A stretch of DNA of 64,000 nucleotides from Eucalyptus grandis (GCF_016545825.1 NC_052620.1:7502001-7566000), one strand, 5' to 3'; shown: positions 36,064 through 48,402, numbered from the stretch's first letter. The notes: generated by a model from the letters alone, not told the origin. Made by a program: numbers and translations.

Positions 36064-36846
36064 AGGCGTGTTTGATAACGATTTTGTTCCTAGGAAAATA
36101 TTTTATTAAAAATGATTTTTTTTTCTAATTCTGCTCTCATGAACAATTTTTAGTAAAAGAATGTGCTTGATAATTACACAAAATTTCTATTCCTGAAATA
36201 GAAATGCATTTAATAGATTCTCGAATTATTTTATTTCTTTTAATTTTTTAATATTTTTATTATATTTTATTATATTTTTATTATTTTTCTCTTCTTCTTT
36301 TTATTTTCCTTTTTTCTTTTATCTTCTTCTTCCTCTTTCTTTGCGGCCGATCGCCGGCCACTACTTGGGCGAGGTTCGGCAAGTTTGCCAAAGCCTTGCC
36401 AAGCCAAGGCAAAAGCCGCATTGGGCGACAAGGCCGCCTCACCTTAGCTAGGTGAGGCACGGCCTCACCGATCTGGGCTAGTTCGAGATCGCCTAGCCAC
36501 GGTGAGGCTCAAGTCAACAAGCTTCATCGTTGCTCGGCATCACCAGGCTAGTAATGCTCCAACAATGTCGCCGGCCATGGCCGAGGCCGACAACTAGCCA
36601 AGAGGAAGAAGAAGATAAAAGAAAAAAATTAGACTTTGATTCTAGGAATTATTTTTGGAAACAAGAAACAAATTTTTTTTCGCTTCTTAATTCTCGTTTC
36701 AAATTTATTCCTGAAAATAAAATTTAAAAATTGGATTTTTATTCCTAGGAGCAAAAATTTACCGAGCAAAATTTTTGTTCCTTTTATTGTTCGCGGGAAC
36801 GAAAAAACAGAATCAATTATTCCCGAGAGCATTACCAAATAGGCTC
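36064..36846. mobile_element. Harbinger-like miniature element with TTA target duplication
   Basis: The left end AGGCGTGTTTGATAAC pairs with the inverted right end GAGCCTATTTGGTAAT. TTA lies on both sides (36061-36063, 36847-36849), the target size of PIF/Harbinger transposons. Repeats of GGAAAATATTTT type are near the left end and related AT-rich sequence near the right; the core is GC-rich with repeated CTAGC/CGAGG-like words (36350-36600). No transposase frame exists, so it would depend on a partner in trans. Confidence 0.55.
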
Positions 36847-36849
36847 TTA

Positions 36850-38395
36850 GTAAGGGTTCGAGTTCCTTTGTTAACGGGCTTAATTATTTCAAGCTCTATA
36901 GGCCGAAACAATGAGTTTGGGTATAGGCCACGCAAATTAAGACGGGGCTGAACACGAGTTTGACCAAGGTTGTGATGGGCCAATTGGGCTAACAAATGAG
37001 TTTGAAATAAAATGTGCTTTTGTTTAAAAGAAAATACTTTCCAAGAAATCATTTTTTTTAAATGATTAGTTTTCCTTTATTTGGTGATATGTGGCCGAAA
37101 ATATTCTTCGGTGTTTAGATCTCATTCGAAAATTAATTACAATCTCTGACTTTATCTTAGGACAAAAAAAAATTGAATTTTTGAATTATTTTTCTTTCTT
37201 TCTCCTTCTTCTTTTGCCAATTGTCAGGCCTCCACAACAATCACAAGCAAGCTTGCAAGCCTCATGCCCAAACTCACCAAGATTAGCTAAGTTGCGAGCT
37301 CAAGCAAATCTAGCCGAGCTCACCGGCTTGTGTCATGGTTGGTCACCAAGCTATTAGTTGTTATTGAGGCATGCGGCTATTGAAGGAAGAGGAGGAAAAT
37401 AAGGAAAGAAAATCAGAAAATAAAAGAAAAGATTAAAATTAAATAAAAAATTGACTTTTAAAAAAATATATTTTTATAAGAACAAAATTTTTATTAACCA
37501 ATGACCTAAACCCAAGCATCAAGGATCCACACATGGTCTTTGTGGACTCGAGCCTGAGGATTGGGACCAAAAACGAGCATTGAGGACCCAAGCACAGCTT
37601 TTATGGATTCGAGTATGGGTGCCAGAGCATTGGGTACGACCACCAGGGGTTCGGGCTCGACATCAATGGACTCAAGTGTGGGTGCCAAGGGCTAGGCCCA
37701 AGAAGCGAGATCTAGAGCACAGCCTTGATGGACCCGGACTTGGCTACCAGGAGACCTAGTCTTGAATGCCGGTACTCGAGAATCAATGTTTGGTTTTCTA
37801 TGCCAAACATAGAATTTCAAGTTCAAGCGTCAATACCTACTCCCAGTCATATTTTATACAACTGTTTTTCAATTCTTTCAAAAAAAGAAATTATTTTCCT
37901 GAATTTAAGTGTCGGTAGGTAAAACACTTTCTATTAACTGAAAAAACATTTTCTGTTGCTTATTCTTTTAAGCAAAAGCAAACGCTGGAAAATATGTTTT
38001 TTTGAAAAATATTTAACGCAAAACAAACGGGCACAAAGATAGGTCTGAATTTTCTGGGTTCTCTGATGGGCGAGGTAGTGAATCTGAGTCGATGGGCTGC
38101 AACTAATGCCGCCGAGCGAGGCGTGCGTTGACGGTAGCTTATAAGGCTGCATTGATGAGCAAAATGCACAGAAGCTTTGATTCTCGTGGGCTCATTTGTA
38201 TATGTTTTCTGTTCTTTGTACCATTTCTTTCTTTTTATTAATGTGCGCTCGACTATCGATTCAGGTGCGTGGCGTCGCCCGGGCTCCAGATACAACGCCA
38301 ACGGCAATCTCGCTTTAGGCCCAATTATTAAATAAGTGTGCCCTTGTACCAGAGAAAGTCAAAGAATGTTCTAGGCTTTTTTACGTACATGCACA
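36850..38395. repeat. Non-coding stretch with degenerate ~70-bp repeats and another possible miniature-element end
   Basis: 37508-37790 has several imperfect units built on GACCCAAGCACAGCTTTTAT ... GGATTCGAGTATGGGTGCCA. Around 37988-38033 the minus strand begins GCCCGTTTGTTTTGCG and runs into AAAATATTTTTC, like the end of a Harbinger-type miniature element. Its partner end could not be placed with confidence. No gene is supported. Confidence 0.35.
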
Positions 38396-38528
38396 TTTTT
38401 TTAGCTATTATTTGATTTTCTTTGTATATAGAATTAAAATGAACATGCTTTTTATATGCAACATTTGCAAAGCTTTTGTACGTTGGAACTTACTTCGATC
38501 ACAAGACAAAGGCTACTTTCTTTTGCAG

Positions 38529-39060
38529 GGTCCCAACGTGACTAAAGTTGAAGGGAACGGGCACTATGTAGAGCCGCTTGTGGCCCAAAATCTGCACATC
38601 TACTCCTACCGGATCAAGACCAACATCGTGGGCCAGAATGCCACGGCCACGACCCCTTCTGGGCTGGCCGTACTCAATTACTACTCGAACCACCCTAACT
38701 GATCTTCTCGATCTGGAATGCCATCACGCCGCGATTGGCATAGAGCGTGGGGATCAAAGCCCACCAAAGATACATCCACACTCCACCCCAAAATCGGACC
38801 AAGCGATTGTGTTCCTCAACACACTGAACACGATCGACGGTTATTACCGTCGATCTGTGTACGACATGTCATTCAAGCTCCTGCATACACCGTACTTGAT
38901 CGCTTTCACAGATAATCTTTGTCATGTGTTCAATCAACACCGTACTTGATCGCTTTCACAGATAATCTTTGTCATGTGTTCAATCAACACCCGCCGCCCG
39001 ATCAATTATACAACTTCACGAACTACAACATCTCCAAAAAGCAAACAACACTAATGTTAC
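38529..39060 (+). pseudogene. Multicopper-oxidase-like pseudogene (SKU5 / ascorbate-oxidase-homologue type), one exon
   Basis: A splice acceptor (TTTCTTTTGCAG, ending 38528) precedes a frame reading GPNVTKVEGNGHYVEPLVAQ, NLHIYSYRIKT, GLAVLNYYSNHPN. After a frameshift near 38700 another frame gives SPPKIHPHSTPKSDQ, FLNTLNTIDGYYRRSVYDM, HTPYLIAFTDN. A third gives NQHPPPDQLYNFTNYNISKK. In plant multicopper oxidases and their non-catalytic relatives these lie in the central region (the PP...SDR, LNTLN, PPPD..NYDI string). No copper-ligand histidine motif remains. A perfect 50-bp tandem duplication at 38891-38990 adds a frameshift. Other exons are not found nearby. The family call rests on motif resemblance. 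Confidence 0.6.
38891..38990 (+). repeat. Perfect 50-bp tandem duplication
   Basis: 38891-38940 is identical to 38941-38990 (unit starts CGTACTTGATCGCTTTCACA and ends CAATCAACAC). Because 50 is not a multiple of three, it shifts the reading frame of the surrounding multicopper-oxidase-like exon. Confidence 0.97.
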
Positions 39061-39656
39061 CTCTAGTGACGTGATCGAGAGATCGAGATAGAGAGAGACT
39101 CCTTGTTTATTTCTGTGTTATGTGAGCTGAAATGAGCTAATGGGTCGTCCAAAGTGTAAGAGAGGGAACTAGAGTGAGAAATTTGGAGGAGAAAATTTTT
39201 AAATCCCCTGATCTTAGCCCTTCATGTCACCCTTAATCTAACGGCTATGGCTCATTTCTTAAAAGTTGAGGAAGGCTTTCGCCGGCTGTTACAAGGGCAC
39301 ATGTTAGGATTAAATGTGAACGAATGGCCACGATGACGGTGCACTTGGATCAGTTTGGGTTTTTGCCCTTGAATCCTGATAGTTCATTTAGTTTAAGCGA
39401 TGCTTGTTTTTGGCTAATCTCAAAGGCTAGATCAAAGAACTATTACTTTACACCTTACATTGAAACTAAAATATTACTTTTACATTGAAAATTAATAAAG
39501 CTTATACACGACTCTACATGCCGAAATTCGAAACAAAAACCCCAATATTTCATTCTCATGTCAGTAATATCCAGCCACCGATACATTATTTGGCTCTTTC
39601 TAGTGGGTCACGCTGACAACTTTTTCTAGTTTTCAATTGAATAATCAGATCCTCCT
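39061..39656. other. Intergenic; no gene seen
   Basis: Downstream of the oxidase-like exon the frame is lost. Apart from a short GAGA-rich stretch near 39078-39100, nothing is recognisable. Confidence 0.5.
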
Positions 39657-41229
39657 TGTAACATCCTCAAAATTCGATCATATTATAGATATGATAAGGG
39701 ATTTGCTTTTATCGATATGCAATTAGTAGAGTTAGACTTTGAATTAGTTTGTGAACCATTCAAAAGTGTTAAACCTTTTAGGAAAGACAATTTAGGATTT
39801 CAACACGCACAACTAGAGAACTCAACCATAGATTGACAATTCAACCATAAGGATCGATAAAGGACAATCTTAAGCTGTTTCAAATTGATCTAAGAACGGT
39901 TATAGATCAATTCAATAATAGTGTATGATCGGATTACGAATGATTTCGCATGATTACTATATTAACAACGAACAATCCTAAACCAATTCCAAATGATCAT
40001 GTACTTCAAAATGAGCAATTGACCTCTCATGATTACATGACAACCAAGGATCATCCATAAATTAAAAAGACTCAAATGTGGGTTGATATCGAATCAACCA
40101 CGTGTCGAACTCACGAAACCCCTAAAAGATGTAAGTTGGTTTCAATTATGCTAAAGCCACATTTGATGGATTCCAACCACAAATTCTAATTCGATTAAGG
40201 GTATCAGACTTTAGAGGATTAAGAGACCACCATTGGATATTGCTTCATCAAATTCCTTATTTATCGATAAACCCGAATTTTTGGATAAGTGAAAATGGAC
40301 CACGAAAATGTCAAGAAGGTTATTCTAGGGTAAAGACTTGAATTCTCATTGACGGAACGCGGAAATTTGAAAAATTGGGAGCAAGCCACAAATGAGGACT
40401 CAGGTGGGCCCAAGCCGACAAAGGAAGGCCCAAATGGGCCACACCCATAATGGGCAGCCCAAGGGCCACACGCCCAAAGAGTGGGCGGCCTAAAGGAGAG
40501 CTATGGACCCTCCAATTTCATCAAGCCATCATTACAAGATCTATTGCACTCAAGTATGTGAATACTGCATGAATAGTGTGCAATCTTGATAAAATGACTG
40601 AATTGCCCTCTCAATCAAGTAAAGATAAAAGGGCAAAGGTAGAATTGGCCAAGGTTGGGCGCCTATGTGCATGAAGGTGGAGATGAAGAAGACACCCTAA
40701 AGCCTAGCCTACCCCCCCCAACTCTTAAGTGCATATCTCTTCATTAATGGCTTGGATTTTTTGACCTTGAGCTTGACCAAACCACCCCTTGACTATTTAC
40801 ATCTCATTGCAAGCCATTTCTCTCTCATTTTTCCTCACTAGAACCACTAGCAACTGACCACCACCCACCACCGTTGAGCCGCCCCTCCGCACTGCCATTT
40901 CCATCACTAAGTTGGAGTTTTGGAGACGAGGAGGCTGCTATCCAGCCTTGCCACAACTCTCTCTCCCTCATTTCTCTCACGATTTAGTTTCCCACGATGC
41001 CCAGAGGTCGTCTACCACCTAGCTAACTGCCATGCCACTGCCCAAGCTGTCGACCAGCCCTCCTCATGAGCTGTTTAGTGCTGGTCTAGCAACCACAGCC
41101 GCTGTCCAGCCTCACCACACCTCCCTTGATGCTTTTTAAAGCTTGTATTTGGGTGTGAATGGTCTTCTAGCCCTTAATTAGGGCTGTTGTTGCATCTTGG
41201 AAGTAGTTTATGGTGAGATTAAGGTTAAA

Positions 41230-41720
41230 TGGTGCTTTGTTAAAGTGATAAGTGAGTTTTGAATGATAAGTGATCATAGGATTCCAATAGGTTATCTCGA
41301 TAGGTTATCCAATTTTTACCATAAGCTATCATGTTTAGAGTGATAGATTATCGAGTTTTTGATGATAAGTTATCGAGTTTTAGACAATAGGTTATCGAGG
41401 TTTGCCAATAGGTTATTGAATTTTTACCGATAGGTTATCATATTTTGTTTGATGAGTTATCATTACATGATAGGTAGTTACACGATAAACTATTAGGATA
41501 TAGTAAGTGGACTATAATAAGGTGTTATGATGTGTTAAAATGAGGTGATGAATTATTTTGTGATGATACGTGATGTGTGATTTGTTGTAATAATAGGCAA
41601 AGGTGATAACTTATCTTGTTAGATGATAAGTAAAGGTAATAGCTTATCTTAAATAGTGATAAGAAATTGTGATAACTTATATCCTAAAATTGATAAATAC
41701 TTGTAAAATATTATTTTGAA
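41230..41720 (+). repeat. GATAAG/GATAGG-rich degenerate repeat cluster
   Basis: Around 25 occurrences of GATAAG, GATAGG or the inverse TTATC within 490 bases, many in the form GATAGGTTATCGAGTTTT. Spacing is irregular (about 25-35 bases). Confidence 0.75.
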
Positions 41721-41964
41721 AGGTTATGTGCTAAGGTTTTTCGATTTGATATTGTTGGATTGCTTATTCTATGTGATGTTGTTTAATATTAATGGCAATA
41801 TATCATGTATGTTGATTGGAAGTAGTTGTTATACATATGTTATGTTTATTGTCCACGGTTGATGTGTGAGAACACCCCGAGCCTTCAAGACGAGATGTAC
41901 GATGGTTCTTAGACATGCAAGGAAGCACGCCAAGTCAAGTCTCTCTCTTGGAATCGGTGATATT

Positions 41965-42150
41965 AAGACATATCGTTCCCAAGCTAAGTTTGGTACTAGG
42001 TCGGTGATCATATCACAACGGATCAATCCTTTCTTAGTCTCAGTACAATACTTAGATATATCGTTTCAAAGCCGAGTTTGCTACTAGGTTGGTGATCATG
42101 TCACAATGGATCTATCCTTTATTGATCTCGATACAATATTGAAGCTGTTG
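41965..42150 (+). repeat. Two-unit ~90-bp imperfect tandem duplication
   Basis: AAGTTTGGTACTAGGTCGGT and following sequence (from 41983) recur as GAGTTTGCTACTAGGTTGGT (from 42073). The units share GTGATCAT.TCACAA.GGATC and .CAGTACAATA-type tails. Confidence 0.75.
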
Positions 42151-44027
42151 TTTCCGATTCGGATTGGATTTAGGACGGTGCTCATTGTAAAGGGTGAAAC
42201 ATGGATTTTCATTTTGTGCTTAGCATATTTATTGATATACCATGGATTAGTCATGAGACACTCCATCTAGCACGCCATAGAAGCATTCATACTAAATTAT
42301 TGAGAAAGATATAAAACTAGTTGTGTGATGATATGCCCGTGTGATCATCTAAAGATCCTAATGCGTTTACGCAGGATGGTGAACTCATCCTAGTGTGTTT
42401 TAGGTGGGATGATGCCTGACTACTTTTAGATGCCCCCAAGTCAACGAGATGGCATTATAGAATAGATTTCGGAATGAAGCTCCTTATGGGAATGCCGTTT
42501 TGATGCGTTTCACATGAGATGACACCATGTTCAATCGGGCAAAACGATGCCCAGTTACACCAGATGACTGCGAACCTTCGAGTTGGCCTTGAGCCCTACG
42601 TAATCGTAATAATCTGAAAGCATGATCTCGAAGGTTGCATAGTAATATCGGATACCATGCGATTCTTGAGACGCCACGTGTGTAAAGTGCATGAGTGCAT
42701 GAATGCATACTTAGAGAAGTGATGATATAATTGGGACAAGTGTGACTTGAGATCTATGAACAATTCTAGATTATTGCATGGCATGGGTGCAGGATTATAA
42801 TATGGTGCACGTTCTTGTGTTTGACTCATGAATATGGAAAGTGTTAGAAGAATTGTTTACATGCTTTGTTATGATGGCTTGAAAAGCTAAGATGATCATT
42901 CCTATTATAGTTAAGGAAAAACATGAGTTGCTTTGTTATTAATCTGCCATCAATAGATAAATTACGTGTTTAGAGCGTTTCCAAGGTGAATGGCTTCCCT
43001 ACACAAGGTCTAGGAAGTTGAGTTAATCTCATTGTCATTTGTTAAATGTTTTACAGACCCTAAATATGTTCGAGCCGTGCCGCAACATTCATTTTGGTGT
43101 GCCTATAGATTAGGACACCAAGGTGACCTCTTATTCGAATAAGAGTACGAACACTAGATACGAGAAGCATGTGACCACCATTTGGGTAAATGAAGAGCTG
43201 CTTAACCTAGTGGCCCATAGGTTTGAGACCTAATACGTTTGGTTTAGAGGGGAGCATTGAGGCCCTCTCTAAGGATTTGATGGAGCATTAGGTGGGGAAT
43301 TCGAGGGTGCTAGTTGAGGCCCCGTGGATGGGGATGCCCTCGACGGTGATGTCATTAACCCTAAGGTGAATCCGAATCCCAAGTAGGATACCAAGCCAAA
43401 GCTGGGGCTTTATAACCTAGATGCATAGGGGATGCCACTCATTTGAAGTCACCTCGTAGTATAGATGTGCTAGGCCAATCCTAAATCCTTTTTGAAAGCG
43501 CATATCTTGCTAAAACTTCTGGGGTGTAATTAAAGTTAACTTGTATTGGATAATGAATGTATTTATGAAAGTGTTTGTTTAGGTGTTCCTATACTATCCC
43601 TATTGTTTGATAATAGTTGGGAGATGTTTATTCAGCTTCTATTTGCATATAATCGAAAGATAAAATCAATGGATTAGCAATGCTTCTTGGGACGTTGCAA
43701 GCAAATAACTTAAGTGAAAGTAATAACACGGGTTGTCATGAATCTAGAGCAAGTCGAGGCATAACACCCCTCCAAAAAGTTTAGGGATAATCACGAAAAG
43801 TTTAGGCATGACCTTCTCTTTTTTAAGGATGGTGCTATAGAATAGAAAATCTGTCTTTTCATCGCTAGCGGTGTAGGGTTAAGCTCCCTAGAATGAATCA
43901 ACAATACAGGTGGGAACATATCAACATAGATATAGTGTACACATGAATGCCCAGATCATGTAACTTCTTGTATGGACATTGATTGAAAAGATCTTATGTC
44001 AAGTATATAATCATAAAGTTACTCTAT

Positions 44028-44120
44028 CACTACAAGAAATATCACATATTGGGACAAAAGTTTTTGCTATGACGCTATTTTTGGTCACGAAAAGTGTATT
44101 CTTGTAACGAAATTTATTAT
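44028..44120 (+). mobile_element. CACTA-type (En/Spm) transposon terminus
   Basis: CACTACAAGAAATATCACAT at 44028 is the classic CACTA terminal inverted repeat start, with subterminal sequence (TTTTTGCTATGACGCTATTTTT) after it. The partner end (…TTCTTGTAGTG) was not seen, so this is one end of a truncated or decayed element extending to the right. Confidence 0.5.
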
Positions 44121-44359
44121 GTTAAGCTCAAAAACAAATCCTTCTTTAATTGAGGGTGTCTAGCGAGCTGCCTCAATTTTGACATGGGGATAAATTAACA
44201 TAAACCGATGCTTAATATGTTGGTGTATAGATCAAAATCATGCTCTTGCATTGTGTCTTGTTATTGTGACATATTTGAATTATCTCAATCAATATATTGT
44301 TCGCTTTGACCAGTCCCATATCTAGTCTAACAGTTGTCATTTGGCTTCTCCCACTTGAA

Positions 44360-44847
44360 CATGCTTAGCTTTGGAATTCTAATATCAAAAAGCACATCCA
44401 TAAATTATTTCTAGCTTTCACATATATATTCCAAAATCACTCTCCTCCTGCTCAATACATAGTTTAATTTATTCTTGCCCCCATTACACATCCTAAAAGT
44501 ATGTTAAGAGCCACACCTTGTCAAAACCCTCTGACCCTAGCGACCATTCCCCATCCTCATCGAACCGGATCGTGACAAACCCATTAATTTCCGCATGGTT
44601 GTCCTCAAACCGCCCACCTACTAGAAAGGGTCCGGCTCTAATATCATATTGTGAAATCCCTAAATTAATAGTTCGTTCTAGCTTGTTCCATATCGAGCCC
44701 TACGATTTTCTCATTTAGCGTACAAATGGACACTTTCCTCTAAGGTCACCATCCTAGTAGTGCTCAGACGTAGCATGCTTAATTTTAGAGTTCTACAATT
44801 AAGCTTTGTCGTTACGTCAAAAAGCACATCCATGAATTAATTCTAAT

Positions 44848-44894
<47 letters not shown>

Positions 44895-45030
44895 GATATA
44901 TATTACTCTCCCCTCATTTTGGTACACAACTCGATTTACTCTTACCCCTTTCGCCAGGAGCCGCTCCTTATGTAGGTTCTTTAGCCTAGACAATCACTCC
45001 GCACCCTTATTAGACCGGGTTATTACAATT
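44360..45030 (+). repeat. Diverged direct duplication (two units about 410 bp apart)
   Basis: 44375-44590 and 44785-45030 share AAAAAGCACATCCATAAATT / AAAAAGCACATCCATGAATT, an ACTCTCCTCCTGCTCAATAC-like stretch, the ATTTATTCTTGCCCC phrase and the CGACCATTCC / CAATCACTCC part in the same order. The second unit carries the CA microsatellite. Confidence 0.6.
44851..44889. repeat. (CA)n microsatellite
   Basis: About 19 uninterrupted CA units followed by ATATATAG AT-rich sequence. Confidence 0.95.
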
Positions 45031-46080
45031 GTTCTATGTCTTGTCATATAAATTTCATTTTATAGCCACCTTGGAAAAATTTACCTCATGATGTGTAATA
45101 TGAAAGGGATTAACAAAAACACTAGATTTATATTTTCTATGGTGTGATAAAGTTGTTAGGTTATGTATTTTTGAATATTGGAGTATATATATTTATTTAC
45201 TTTATAATTATGTAAAAGAAAGTGAGAAATACAAAAGATGAGGAAAATAGAATTTGAGGAAAAATAAAATGTGAAGAAAACGATATAAGAATCACAATGG
45301 AAGCGATTATACGACTTTTCAAAGTTTTGGAAGCTCTCCTCTTCCGATCTAGATTTATATTTATGTGCTTGTTCAATCCCTCTCAATTTAGATCTAATTT
45401 GAGAGCATATTCAACTTATTGTTGGTACTTTTCATATGGTGATAAGAGTTGAGAAAGCTGAATCTGTGTATTGGCCACTAGGCAAGCCATAGTTATTAGA
45501 GAATGAGATTATCCAAGATTTAATGATTAGCCGACATTCAGTCCATTTTGATGCTGACATTGAGACAGATACATCTGCTTATATTATTGGGCAGCAGCAC
45601 ACTGTAGAGATGACCTATGCTCGAGTGGACTACACCTAATGGACGGATACAGAGGTAGCATCCAGAAGGATCTCGGGACTACAAAAATTTGGTTCTAAAG
45701 GATGATTCGCCACCTTTCTATCATTATTTTTTAATCCAACAGAAGACAGCGATACTGCATGATCTGAGTGACGCTAGGTTTCCAAGTCAAAAGGTGTCCT
45801 TTCTTTTTGCGAGAGGGAATTTAATGATTGTCAATTCGTGAGGAAGATCCTGTCGCCCTTATTTAATTGGTTTTCCCGAAAGAATGAAAAGGGAAGTGGG
45901 GACAAAGTCGGTGGACCGCGACGAAAGTCCTTCCCGTTTATTGGTAAATTCAAGCAAGCAAGATGAAGCGATCAATTTATTGATTTCTTTTTTTCTCGCT
46001 GAACGTGTGACTGCGAATATTTTACATTTTCTCTAAAAGAATTGATATAAAATATAATATAAAATCCAAGTCCCTCACCC
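45031..46080. other. Intergenic; no supported gene
   Basis: Several short frames only. The stretch 45510-45860 reads protein-like in pieces (DDSPPFYHYFLIQQKTA; FDADIETDTSAYIIGQQ) but in different frames and with stops. I do not recognise it. Confidence 0.4.
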
Positions 46081-46369
46081 CCGCGTGTTCCTCCTCCTAA
46101 GTTGTTATTATTTTAATTTAGAAAACCGGATGATTGTATCGCGGTTGCATCCCCACTCGCGTCGCCCCGCGTGCACACGACGCGCCGTGGACCGGGTGGG
46201 ACGAGCCTACCTTTTCGGAGCAAATATTCAGTAATTTATTCCCACTTTATCATCATCCTACCGTTCATGCATTTTATTGCTTCTATCCAATCAGCAGTTG
46301 ACGCAGACAAATGAAACAAATTAAAAATCCTTTACTTTCTCTCTCTTCCTCTTCCTTCTAGCCCCCGCT

Positions 46370-46600
46370 CGGCCGCGCATATCAATTGCAGTCCCCGGTC
46401 CGCCGCAAAACCTCCATCCACGAGCTTACCCCGCCGGCGGCGAGCTGAGTTCCCCCCCACGTCACACCGCCGGAGCCCAATCACGGTCGGGATCTCGACT
46501 CGCTTGTCGCCGCCATGGACGGGGCTCTGCTTCAGATCTGGAACTTGGCCGCCGGGAAGACGAAGCGGAAGACGAATAGAGGAAGTCGCGGGCAGATTGT
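46370..46600 (+). other. Probable 5' end of an unidentified gene (GC-rich leader and strong start context)
   Basis: A CpG-rich stretch from about 46140, after a poly-pyrimidine leader (46330-46365), leads to GCCGCCATGG, with ATG at 46515. The short frame begins MDGALLQIWNLAAGKTKRKT. It runs open to 46754, but the region after about 46590 looks intronic and contains a 74-bp tandem repeat. No downstream exon could be joined. It may be the start of a gene whose remaining exons were lost or rearranged with the MnmG and helicase fragments. Confidence 0.35.
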
Positions 46601-46636
46601 GGATTTCTGGGTCACTTTAGCATTCAGAGTTTGGAT

Positions 46637-46806
46637 TTCTGGGTTCAATTTTTCTTCCCCTGTTCTGGCGACGAGCCGCGCTGAAAATGGGAGGGCTTCA
46701 GCGTTCAAGTTTTTGGGTTTCTTCTTTTTCTCCCTGTTCTGGCGACGAGCGCGATGAAAATGGGAGGGCTTCAGCATTTAAGTTTCTGGGTTTCTTCTTT
46801 TTACCC
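46637..46806 (+). repeat. 74-bp tandem repeat, two full units and a partial third
   Basis: CCTGTTCTGGCGACGAGC and the following ATGGGAGGGCTTCAGC recur at 74-base spacing (46661 and 46735). A shared TTGGGTTTCTTCTTTTT joins the units. Confidence 0.85.
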
Positions 46807-47196
46807 CGGCTTCCAGAGATTTCCCAAAACTCAAGTTGTTTGCGGCCATATCTTCTACCTTTCGGCTAAAAGGACAAGCCGAGAGACCCACTGATGTTTT
46901 ATCCATGTTACTCTGTAAGCCCCTTCAAATTTCAGATCTTTTGGCTAAAAGTACAGGCTATAGTCGAGTCACAATGACGGATATCAAGTTAGAAATGATC
47001 TACTGTTGGACATTATAGTCAAGTCAGAACTGCAGATATCTCGAGTTCAGTAAGTGGAGTCAAAAAGCTCTTCGAGCATTATTAATGCCGCCACTCTGAA
47101 GTGCGCGGAGATCTAGGTTACGGTCTTGTGTTTGGTGCTTCCGATTGTGGAAGTGGTCAGCGAGCATGACGTTGATATATTGTAGATACTGCATCT

Positions 47197-47372
47197 TAAG
47201 GGTGTGCAAAACACTTGGGAATAGCTCGGAATCGGATCGAAACCACCCGGAACCGGCGGTTCTTGAGGAAACCGGTCCGGTTCCACTTTTTGGGAACCGG
47301 TGAGAACCAGTCCAGTTTCCGGTTCCATAGGCGGATCCGTCCACTCGGACCGGACCGATTCCTTTTTAATAT
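47197..47372. repeat. GGAACCGG-rich repeat, possible miniature-element remnant
   Basis: Begins AAGGGTGTGCAAAACACT and contains many copies of GGAACCGG / CCGGTTCC, such as ACCGGTCCGGTTCCACTTTT. Ends at an AT-rich border near 47372. No inverted partner end was seen nearby, so the element assignment is uncertain. Confidence 0.45.
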
Positions 47373-48402
47373 TAAAAAAAATTACTAAAATTGAATACAA
47401 AGCAATTGTTTTGTGGCAATTGTTTCTGCTGCAGGATGAATACAAAGCTGAATATTGGGGATTCTCATGCTTTTTGGTTGTTTAGTTTATTTATTAATAT
47501 AATGATAAAGGTGATGTATTCAATAAAGTCTTGTTTAGTTGGACTTCCTTTGTTTTCCTGTGTTTGGATGGTGCCTCATTTCACCTCCTTTGATTTGTCT
47601 ATGCGACTTGTGATATTTTGCCAAACCTGATAAGGGATATATGTCTAGTTCATAACTTTAAGAGAGATCCATTTTTCCTAAACACTTACTACTCTCTCCA
47701 CCTCTATATCAACTTATGTACATCCATTCTTTTATTGGTTGCATTTATAGTTGCAACAAATGAATTTTTGTTCCACGTACTTAAATTTGGTTTTTCTTTT
47801 TTTGGCTTGCTTTGATGTCACATAATCATTCTATGTTGAAAACCAAAATTGTTTCGCGTCAAGGTCGATTTCCACGTGGTGATAGGATTTTCCAGGTTGT
47901 GGACACCTAAGGGGGCATCATCTTAACAATCTAGATAGTATCACCAGATAGAGATGCACAATGGATATGCTTATTATGTGGCTTCCATGGGTGGAAATCC
48001 TCAATGTTAAGCTCAATATCTCCCTCAGAACTGTCTTATATGGTTTACCTATGATGCAGTACTATATGACAGTATATTGCCATCCCATTTTCATTCATCA
48101 GGAACTTGTGCTATGCTTTAGTTTGAGAAGATATGATGGGCTGACTTGACTTGTACTGAGAAAGCTTCTATGATTTTCAGCCAAAAAACAAACAAGGCTG
48201 TACCTTTACCCTTTTAGATAATCAAAGCTGATTATACATGGGACAGATCTTATGGTCTTAAATGAAATAGTAACTGGACAGGAAGTAGATTCAAGTATCT
48301 AGTATTCTCAAATCTATTGTCCCTCTCTGCTCCTGTGATTATCTAACTTGTATCTTTTATTTAAACATAATGACAATAATGAAGACGGACTTTCTCTGAC
48401 AG
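47373..48402 (+). other. Putative intronic/intergenic sequence upstream of the MnmG exon
   Basis: AT-rich with intron-like acceptors, for example TTTCTGCTGCAG ending 47434. No exon can be supported until 48403. Confidence 0.4.

Larger units (their letters stand above)
39657..43766 (+). mobile_element. Large LTR-like unit (probable solo LTR, Del/Tekay-like), about 4.1 kb
   Basis: Starts TGTAACATCCTCAAAATTCG and ends AAGTCGAGGCATAACA, the start and end style of Del/Tekay LTRs (compare GGTTCGGGGCGTGACA at 23865-23880). Flanks are CTCCT and CCCCT, a 5-bp pair with one mismatch. No coding domain was found inside. It contains a GATAA-rich repeat region (41230-41720) and a two-unit ~90-bp duplication (41965-42150). 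4.1 kb is long for an LTR of this group, so a nested insertion inside is possible. Confidence 0.5.

Noticed and set aside
36996..38033. A third Harbinger-like miniature element
   Set aside because: The right end looks plausible, but no matching left end or TTA/TAA target pair could be found.
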